From an uncultured Clostridia bacterium (GTDB taxonomy: Bacteria > Bacillota > Clostridia > TANB77 > CAG-508), in contig CANQZP010000006.1 of the NCBI GenBank assembly GCA_947628395.1, forward strand, positions 1 to 29,007: DNA of 29,007 nucleotides. Reading direction: 5' to 3'. Position numbers and translations under genes: made by a program. Below are positions 23,841-29,007 of this stretch, piece by piece. The notes below the pieces were generated by a model. The model did not search any database, had not been told where the DNA came from, and worked only from the letters and a program-made list of their open reading frames with translations. Position 1 is the stretch's first letter. Each line of letters opens with the position of its first letter.

Positions 23841-24066
23841 TTAAAGCTGGTATAATAATTGATTTTTGTATAGCTTTGCTGTCGCAACTTTCAGATTAAA
23901 AAAGTATTTCGTAGGGGCGATTATCAATCGCCCGTTCTTCGAAGAAAATGCGAAATACAAAAACATCTGTAAGTTGCTTCAATCGCACTCGACCTATCGG
24001 TCTCGTTTGGTCGCTGCGCAGCTATCTAAAAATCAATTATTATACAGCTTTTTAGAATTTAGCGGT
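23841..24066. mobile_element. MITE-like nested palindromic element, copy 3
   Basis: Inner arms 23843-23866 and 24029-24052 pair, with the same inward ladder as copies 1 and 2 and the GTAG hairpin at 23911-23933. The third loop differs: here it is ACTCGACCTATCGGTCTCG. The outer inverted repeats seen in the other copies are degenerate (a weak match near 23815-23835) or missing on the right, where a GTAG hairpin follows directly. Confidence 0.8.
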
Positions 24067-24070
24067 CATT

Positions 24071-24100
24071 GTAGGGGCAGGCCTTGCGTCTGCCCTTTTT
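24071..24100 (+). repeat. solitary GTAG-footed hairpin (class B)
   Basis: GTAG, arm GGGCAG (24075-24080), arm CTGCCC (24090-24095), then T-run. It differs from the suf-operon copy at 3619 by one base over the 25-base core. It follows CATT, the end sequence of the MITE terminal repeat. Confidence 0.8.
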
Positions 24101-24151
24101 TCCGTCCTGCACTATTTTAAATAAATACGTTTATTCTATTTTACAGACATT

Positions 24152-24177
24152 GTAGTGGCAGGCCTCTAAGTCTGCCC
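24152..24177 (+). repeat. solitary GTAG-footed hairpin (class B), mutated
   Basis: GTAG, then TGGCAG...CTGCCC, one base of the stem altered (T for G). It also follows ACAGACATT, which resembles the MITE end AAATAGACATT. TTTGCAATAAATA follows. Confidence 0.7.
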
Positions 24178-24202
24178 TTTTGCAATAAATATTTTTTTTA
24201 TT

Positions 24203-24227
24203 GGGCGGACACTAGGCCCGCCCCTAC
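24203..24227 (-). repeat. solitary GTAG-footed hairpin, inverted (class C)
   Basis: On the minus strand GTAG (24227-24224) precedes arms GGGCGG and CCGCCC, with loop GCCTAGTGT, akin to the class B loop. It lies in the opposite orientation to its two neighbours. Confidence 0.75.
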
Positions 24228-24246
24228 ACCGTTTGCAATAAATAAA

Positions 24247-25521
24247 CTACATAGCAAAAAATATAATACCAATCACCACACACAATAATTTCTTCATAAT
24301 AGAAAAAGCAGCTTTTCTGGAGCTTCCTAATGCCCTACACACCGTAGACTTACTCTCCATCACATCTCCACCTGCAAAAACACCATCTAAATTAGTCTTA
24401 CCATCTTCTTTAACATCAATCAATCCCCAGTCATTTAAAGCAATACCCTCTTTTTCCAATAAATCCTTGTTAGGCCTCAAACCAATAGCAAAAACCACAG
24501 TATCTGCATCATAAGTAAATTCAGAATTAACAATATCAATTGCCTTATTATCTACAATTTTAGTCTTTATACACTCTAACTTTTCAAGCTTTCTATTTTC
24601 ACCAATTCCTTTTATGACTCTAGTTAAAAACACTGGCTTTACTCCATCAGAAATCGCATCTTCTAACTCAACCTCTCTTGCAGGCATATGCTCTCTATCT
24701 CTACGATATAAAATAGAAACTTCTTCTGCTCCCATTTTTACTGCAGCTCTAGAACAATCCATTGCTACATTTCCTCCGCCTATAACAACAGTCTTTCCTA
24801 AATTTTTTAAAAACTTTTTATTATTATATGCTCTCAAAAAAGTATCTGAATCATAAACATTATTAAAATCGCCAATACTATATAAAGATGGATTTTCTGC
24901 TCCTATTCCAATAAATACAGCGTCAAACTCTTTTTTTAGTTCATCAATATGAATATCTTTACCTAATTTTTTATTATTTTTAAATTCAACACCATTTTCT
25001 TTTAACATATTTATAATATTATCAATTTTATCTTTTTCTAATCTAAAATCAGGAATTCCATATTTAAGTATTCCACCAAAATCCTCATCTTTTTCAAAAA
25101 CAGTAACTTTAAAACCTTTTTTTCTAAGTTCATAAGCACATTCTAATCCTGCAGGTCCAGAACCAATTATTGCTACTTTATTATCAATTTCTTTTTCCAC
25201 TTTTAATTGCACTTTTAATTTATTTTCTTCTGCCCATTCATTCACAAATTTCTCTAACTTACCAATATTAGTTGGAGTCTGTTTTATTCCTCTTATACAA
25301 CTTCCTTCACATTGATCCTCTTGAGGGCAAATAATACTACAAATATGAGTAAAAATATTATTTTCTGTTAATATATTATATGCCTTTTTATAATTCTCAT
25401 TCTTAATTTCATTTATAAATTCAGGTATATTAGTATTCATTGGACAACCTTTAGAACAAGGTTTTAACTTACACCCTAAACACCAATTAGCCATTTTTAA
25501 AACTTCTTCTCTATTCTCCAT
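24247..25521 (-). CDS. GltD-like NAD(P)H-dependent flavoprotein oxidoreductase
   Basis: A 424-residue relative of the glutamate synthase small subunit. The N-terminal Cys-rich domain (WCLGCKLKPCSKGCPMNTNIP, CSIICPQEDQCEGSCIRG) would hold [4Fe-4S] clusters. FAD site VAIIGSGPAGLECAYEL, then ILKYGIPDFRL, NADPH site TVVIGGGNVAMDCSRAA, and the final FAD motif DGVFAGGDV. No large GltB subunit is present nearby, so an electron-transfer or sulfide-dehydrogenase-like role is possible. The C-terminus ends in a hydrophobic tail LLCVVIGIIFFAM, unusual for the family, two bases from the repeat array. AAAGGA site, 29 bases after the deacetylase. Confidence 0.88.
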   Translation of the reverse strand: MENREEVLKMANWCLGCKLKPCSKGCPMNTNIPEFINEIKNENYKKAYNILTENNIFTHICSIICPQEDQCEGSCIRGIKQTPTNIGKLEKFVNEWAEENKLKVQLKVEKEIDNKVAIIGSGPAGLECAYELRKKGFKVTVFEKDEDFGGILKYGIPDFRLEKDKIDNIINMLKENGVEFKNNKKLGKDIHIDELKKEFDAVFIGIGAENPSLYSIGDFNNVYDSDTFLRAYNNKKFLKNLGKTVVIGGGNVAMDCSRAAVKMGAEEVSILYRRDREHMPAREVELEDAISDGVKPVFLTRVIKGIGENRKLEKLECIKTKIVDNKAIDIVNSEFTYDADTVVFAIGLRPNKDLLEKEGIALNDWGLIDVKEDGKTNLDGVFAGGDVMESKSTVCRALGSSRKAAFSIMKKLLCVVIGIIFFAM

Positions 25522-25550
25522 TTATACTACTATTCCTTTCTTAATATTCA

Positions 25551-26537
25551 TTAATTCTTCATAATATCATAATAACTTCTAAATACATAACCATTATCTT
25601 TATAATACTTAATTATTTCTGGCAACAATTCTGCAGTAACTTGTTTATCTCCTGCATCATGCATTAAAATTACTAAACTAGTTTTTGTCCCAGCAGTCGA
25701 AATAAGCTCATTCCACATTGCCTCTTTAGTTGTATTTCCAGCAGAATCACCTGTCAAACAATTCCAATTTGTAAATGTTATCTGATTTTCAGCAAGCAAA
25801 CCTATAGCCTGTTGTTTTACATCATTATAAGGACCACCTGATGAACCTCCTGGAAATCTAAATAAATGTGAATTATAATTAGGAACTCCTATTGCTTTTC
25901 TTACAGAATCAGTCGTATGATTATACTCATCTAAAACACTTTGAGTAGACTGATAAATTGATTTATATACGTGTGAATATCCATGATTTGCAATAAAATG
26001 TCCTTCATCATAAGCTCTTTTTACGATTTCAGGTTTCAAATCAACATTACTTCCCAATACGAAAAAAGTAGCTTTTACATCATTTTCTTTTAATATATCT
26101 AATATTTTAGGTGTAATATTTGATGGACCATCATCAAATGTTAAAAAAATCTGTTTTTCATTAGAAGAATAAACACCTACTACTTTTTTATCTATTTCTT
26201 CACTATATTGAGGTAATTCAGATTCTAAAGCTTTAGCAAAATCATGTTTTGGAAAAACAAATTTTTTAGGTTTTTCTTCTTCTTTTTTTTCTTGTTTATC
26301 ATTTTTAGCAACATCTTCTTGAACTTGATTATGAATATTAGTTTTTCCAGTAGTCTTAGTAACACCTTCTTTTGCAATATCTTTTTCTTTACCAGAATCG
26401 ATTTTATTATATGTCATAAAACCAGTAATAGCAACAATAGCAACACTTATTATACCTATTATAATACAAAATATTATTACTTTATAATCATGTTTTTTAA
26501 CTTTTACTTCTGTATAATATTCTGGTTGTCCTTTCAT
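25551..26537 (-). CDS. membrane-anchored polysaccharide deacetylase (NodB domain)
   Basis: A 328-residue type II membrane protein with one helix (IIFCIIIGIISVAIVAITGF, residues 24-43), a charged low-complexity linker (about 50-95, rich in K and E) and an extracellular NodB domain. The metal-dependent motifs are complete: TFDDGPS, HGYSHVYKS (zinc histidines), RFPGGSSGG and ILMHD. This suits peptidoglycan N-acetylglucosamine or N-acetylmuramic acid deacetylase (PgdA/PdaA-like); the substrate is not resolved. GAAGGTGA site; 11 bases after the dCMP deaminase gene. Confidence 0.92.
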   Translation of the reverse strand: MKGQPEYYTEVKVKKHDYKVIIFCIIIGIISVAIVAITGFMTYNKIDSGKEKDIAKEGVTKTTGKTNIHNQVQEDVAKNDKQEKKEEEKPKKFVFPKHDFAKALESELPQYSEEIDKKVVGVYSSNEKQIFLTFDDGPSNITPKILDILKENDVKATFFVLGSNVDLKPEIVKRAYDEGHFIANHGYSHVYKSIYQSTQSVLDEYNHTTDSVRKAIGVPNYNSHLFRFPGGSSGGPYNDVKQQAIGLLAENQITFTNWNCLTGDSAGNTTKEAMWNELISTAGTKTSLVILMHDAGDKQVTAELLPEIIKYYKDNGYVFRSYYDIMKN

Positions 26538-26548
26538 TTTTTCACCTT

Positions 26549-27025
26549 CTATAATTCTATTTCAATCTTCCTGTTAGTTGGAATATATTTTCTATAACTT
26601 ACACCACATTCATCAAACATCATTTTTGAAGCAATTACGCTATCAGTATCAGCATACTTGTCCTCTTTATAAATAATCTCTTTTATTCCTGATTGTATAA
26701 TACTTTTAGCACATTCGTTGCACGGAAACAGCCCAACATAAATTTTAGAATTAGTTAAGTCTCCTCTATAATTTAATATAGCATTTAATTCACCATGACA
26801 AACATAAGCATATTTAGTATCTAAGAATTCTCCTTCTCTATCCCATTTCATAGTATCATCATCTAAACCTCTAGGAGCTCCATTATATCCCATTGATAAA
26901 ATTCTATTATCACTACTTACTATACACGCTCCTACTTGAGTATTAGGATCTTTACTTCTTTTAGCAGACAAAAGAGCAATTCCCATAAAATATTCATCCC
27001 AAGAAATATAATTTTCTCTTTTCAT
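26549..27025 (-). CDS. deoxycytidylate (dCMP) deaminase
   Basis: Converts dCMP to dUMP for thymidylate synthesis; also annotated as ComEB in Firmicutes. It is 158 residues. SWDEYFMGIALLSAKRSKDP and TQVGACIVSSDNRI are typical. Zinc site: CHGELNAIL (G replaces the usual A of HAE) and PCNECAKSIIQSGI. The MGYNGAPRGLDDD segment is the substrate loop of dCMP deaminases. TAGGAGG site; first gene of the operon with the deacetylase and GltD-like protein. Confidence 0.93.
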   Translation of the reverse strand: MKRENYISWDEYFMGIALLSAKRSKDPNTQVGACIVSSDNRILSMGYNGAPRGLDDDTMKWDREGEFLDTKYAYVCHGELNAILNYRGDLTNSKIYVGLFPCNECAKSIIQSGIKEIIYKEDKYADTDSVIASKMMFDECGVSYRKYIPTNRKIEIEL

Positions 27026-27104
27026 ATTTAATCCTCCTATTTTTAATAAACAATTCTATATATTTTTAATTTAATTCATATAAATAATATTCTCTTACTT
27101 ATGT

Positions 27105-27132
27105 ATTCTATCACATCCAAAAATAATGTCAA
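27105..27132 (-). promoter_or_regulatory. promoter of the dCMP deaminase operon
   Basis: Minus-strand -35 TTGACA (27132-27127), 16-bp spacer and -10 TAGAAT (27110-27105). A long leader of about 75 bases follows with no structure that I can identify. Confidence 0.65.
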
Positions 27133-27183
27133 TTATTTATTTTTGAGTTTTTTTACAGTGCAAGCTGAAACATAAAATTAACT

Positions 27184-27209
27184 AAAAAAAGATGAGATAA
27201 AATCTCATC
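27184..27209 (-). terminator. Rho-independent terminator of rny
   Basis: Arms GATGAGAT and ATCTCATC with loop AAA (27191-27209), followed on the minus strand by seven T. The flanking A/T runs and TTAACT/AGTTAA extend the symmetry to about 27174-27225, reaching the rny stop codon. Confidence 0.88.
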
Positions 27210-27223
27210 TTTTTTAGTTAATT

Positions 27224-28768
27224 TTATTTTGCATATTTAATAGCTCTAGTTTCTCTAATTACATTAACTTTTATCTGTCCAGGATATTCCATTTCGCTTT
27301 CAATCTTTTGAGCTACATCCCTAGCCATGATAACCATTTGGCTATCAGAAACTTCTTCTGGTTTTACAATTAATCTAACTTCTCTACCAGCTTGAATTGC
27401 ATAAGACTTATCAACACCTTCAAAAGAATCAGCAATTTCTTCTAATTGTGTTAATCTCTTAATATAAGTCTCTAAAGTCTCTCTTCTAGCACCAGGTCTT
27501 GAAGCAGAAATAGCATCTGCAGCTTGAACAAGTACTGCTTCTAAAGTTTTAGGTTCAACATCACCATGATGAGCCTCTACAGCATTAATAACTAAATCAT
27601 TTTCTTTATATTTTTTTAGTATATCAACACCAATTTCAATATGAGTTCCCTCCATATCATGATCTAAAGCTTTACCTATATCATGTAATAAACCTGCTCT
27701 TTTAGCAATTTTAGGATTGATTCCAAGTTCTTCAGCCATAATTCTAGCTAAATTTGAAACCTCTATGGAATGATTTAAAACATTTTGTCCATAACTTGTC
27801 CTATATTTTAATTTACCAATCAATTTAACAATATCTGGTGGAAGTCCGTTTACTCCAGTTTCTAGAACAGCTCTTTCACCTTCTTCTTTAATAATAGTCT
27901 CAAGCTCTTCTTTAGCCTTTTCAACCATTTCTTCAATCTTAGCAGGATGAATTCTTCCATCTTCAATAAGTTTTTCTAGTGCAATTCTAGCTACTTCTCT
28001 TCTTAATGGATCAAATCCAGAAATAATTACAGCTTCAGGAGTATCATCTATAATTAAATCAATTCCAGTCAAAGTTTCTAAAGTCTTGATATTTCTACCC
28101 TCTCTACCTATAATCCTTCCTTTCATTTCATCACTTGGAAGAGAAACAACAGATACAGTTGTTTCTGAAGTATGATCAGCTGCACATTTTTGTATTGCAT
28201 AAGAAATAATTTCTTTTGCATTTTTATTAGCATCTTCTTTTGCTTTAGCTTCTAATTCTTTTATTAGATTAGCTTTTTCAACAGTAATTTCATTTTCTAA
28301 ACTATCTAATAATTGTTTTTTAGCTTCTTCAACAGTTAATCCAGATATTCTTTGAAGTTCTTCTTGTTCTTTTAATACTTTTTCATCTAATTCTTTTCTA
28401 ATATTGTCATTTTCTTGTATTTTTTTCTCTAAATCTTTCTCTCTATTTTCCAAAGATTCTACTCTTTTATCTAGATTCTCTTCTTTTTGAATCATTCTTT
28501 TTTCCTGTACTTGAATTTCACTTCTTCTCTCTTTAATCTCTTGATCCAAATCATTTCTAAGTTGCATCATCTCTTCTCTTGCCTTAAAAATTTCTTCTCT
28601 TTTTGTATTTTCAGCTTCTATCTTAACATTTTCAAGTAATCTTTTCGCTTCATTTTCAGCACTTTGAATTTTTGATTCAGCAATTTTTTTTCTAATTGCT
28701 ACGCCAATAGGTATAAACACGACTGCCGAGATTAAGAGAGTAATTAAAACTATAAGTACTTCACTCAT
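27224..28768 (-). CDS. rny: ribonuclease Y
   Basis: A membrane-tethered endoribonuclease that starts mRNA decay in Firmicutes, 514 residues (usual about 520). One N-terminal helix (VLIVLITLLISAVVFIPIGVA), a long charged coiled coil (about residues 30-185), a KH domain with LPSDEMKGRIIGREGRNIKT, and an HD domain with AGLLHDIGKALDHDMEG and EAHHGD, the metal-binding residues. The end IKVNVIRETRAIKYAK is conserved. Single-gene unit with its own promoter and terminator; ribosome binding site AGAGGTTG. Confidence 0.97.
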   Translation of the reverse strand: MSEVLIVLITLLISAVVFIPIGVAIRKKIAESKIQSAENEAKRLLENVKIEAENTKREEIFKAREEMMQLRNDLDQEIKERRSEIQVQEKRMIQKEENLDKRVESLENREKDLEKKIQENDNIRKELDEKVLKEQEELQRISGLTVEEAKKQLLDSLENEITVEKANLIKELEAKAKEDANKNAKEIISYAIQKCAADHTSETTVSVVSLPSDEMKGRIIGREGRNIKTLETLTGIDLIIDDTPEAVIISGFDPLRREVARIALEKLIEDGRIHPAKIEEMVEKAKEELETIIKEEGERAVLETGVNGLPPDIVKLIGKLKYRTSYGQNVLNHSIEVSNLARIMAEELGINPKIAKRAGLLHDIGKALDHDMEGTHIEIGVDILKKYKENDLVINAVEAHHGDVEPKTLEAVLVQAADAISASRPGARRETLETYIKRLTQLEEIADSFEGVDKSYAIQAGREVRLIVKPEEVSDSQMVIMARDVAQKIESEMEYPGQIKVNVIRETRAIKYAK

Positions 28769-28847
28769 AACTAATCAACCTCTTTTCTATTCAATTTTCA
28801 ATGTTCATCAAATATATCATTTCTTTTATATTCAATTATACGTATCT

Positions 28848-28876
28848 ATTTTATATGTAATACCAAAAAAAGTCAA
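28848..28876 (-). promoter_or_regulatory. rny promoter
   Basis: Minus-strand -35 TTGACT (28876-28871), 17-bp spacer, -10 TAAAAT (28853-28848), giving a leader of about 75 bases. Confidence 0.65.
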
Positions 28877-29007
28877 GTGGTATTTTGGGTAACTTTTGAA
28901 ATAGAGTTACTGGATAATGGTTTAAAAAATGAATATTTGAAAATCACTTAAAAATAAAGCTTTCGAATGTGATTGGAATGAGTGTATAGATTCTTAAAAA
29001 ATTAAAA
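28877..29007. other. window-edge sequence without a supported gene
   Basis: A short dyad GTAACT/AGTTAC lies at 28889-28910. The rest is AT-rich. One minus-strand frame is open for about 20 codons from the edge before a TGA, which could be the tail of a neighbouring gene, but nothing in it is recognisable. Confidence 0.3.

Larger units (their letters stand above)
23804..24244. repeat. 13-base direct repeats delimiting the MITE/REP array
   Basis: TTTGCAATAAATA occurs three times, at 23804-23816, 24179-24191 and 24232-24244. The first lies before the MITE, the other two flank the inverted GTAG hairpin. The stretch between pepV and the GltD-like gene (about 460 bases) contains no other feature that I can see. 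Confidence 0.7.

Noticed and set aside
23866..24120. Plus-strand reading frame of 84 codons across MITE copy 3 and the GTAG hairpins
   Set aside because: It is the by-product of noncoding repeats; the translated sequence is not preserved in the other copies.
24071..24244. Possible CRISPR array
   Set aside because: The repeated units are short hairpins in mixed orientations, without regular spacers or cas genes.
28889..28910. GTAACT/AGTTAC dyad upstream of rny as an operator or terminator
   Set aside because: Only six base pairs, with no T-run, and upstream of the -35 box; too weak to call.
1..29007. tRNA or rRNA genes
   Set aside because: No cloverleaf-like or rRNA-like GC-rich segments were noticed in the intergenic regions; the GC-richer stretches are the REP/MITE repeats. 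This was judged by eye without a dedicated search tool.

Overview
The window is AT-rich and densely coding, with classical Gram-positive ribosome binding sites (AAGGAGG-like) and TTGACA/TATAAT promoters. TAA, TGA and TAG all read as stops. The gene set (SufBCDS with a DtxR-type regulator, RNase Y, PepV, an xPKTG-anchored surface protein, an alpha-glucan phosphorylase, DUF4186, and a MATE transporter fused to a cytidylate-kinase-like domain) points to a low-GC Bacillota, most likely a gut-type Clostridia. This assignment is inference. Almost every gene lies on the minus strand; only two small unrecognised membrane-associated genes lie on the plus strand.

Layout, read right to left along the minus strand. 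(1) 28.8-27.2 kb: rny with its own promoter and terminator. (2) 27.0-24.2 kb: dCMP deaminase, membrane-anchored polysaccharide deacetylase and a GltD-like flavoprotein, one operon from a TTGACA promoter. (3) 24.24-23.8 kb: no gene; a mosaic of a palindromic MITE and small GTAG-footed hairpins. (4) 23.8-21.4 kb: pepV and an S66 LD-carboxypeptidase, coupled. (5) 21.4-20.2 kb: a plus-strand unknown exported protein, divergent from glgP and sharing a symmetric promoter dyad with it. (6) 20.2-15.8 kb: glgP and a large GT-C-like membrane protein. (7) 15.8-12.4 kb: pyk, a Bax-inhibitor-1 homologue, patatin and thioredoxin. (8) 12.35-11.5 kb: second MITE and a NadR-like adenylyltransferase. (9) 11.4-10.5 kb: cell-wall-anchored protein, followed by a perfect 38-bp hairpin. 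(10) 10.4-5.3 kb: an operon of RsmB-type methyltransferase, DUF4186, PgsA-like synthase, MATE-CLK fusion, PH-domain protein, a frameshifted SAM methyltransferase and the first codons of a HAD-like gene cut short near the first MITE. (11) 4.98-0 kb: the suf operon, starting with a DtxR-family regulator whose promoter carries a dyad operator, then sufC, sufB, sufD and sufS (sufS runs off the window).

The feature least explained by ordinary genes is a family of nested palindromic repeats. There are three MITE-like copies (about 210-277 bp), each a long imperfect hairpin with a GTAG-footed REP-type hairpin inside, plus four solitary GTAG hairpins and a decayed MITE end within the suf operon. The GTAG foot is the known hallmark of REP sequences handled by REP-associated tyrosine transposases (RAYT/TnpA-REP). 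No such transposase is encoded here, so any mobilisation would be in trans.

Other points: two likely frameshifts (BI-1 N-terminus, SAM methyltransferase), a patatin ribosome binding site buried in a 14-bp hairpin, and a DtxR-type regulator with a C-X8-C-X2-C tail that could sense Fe-S status.
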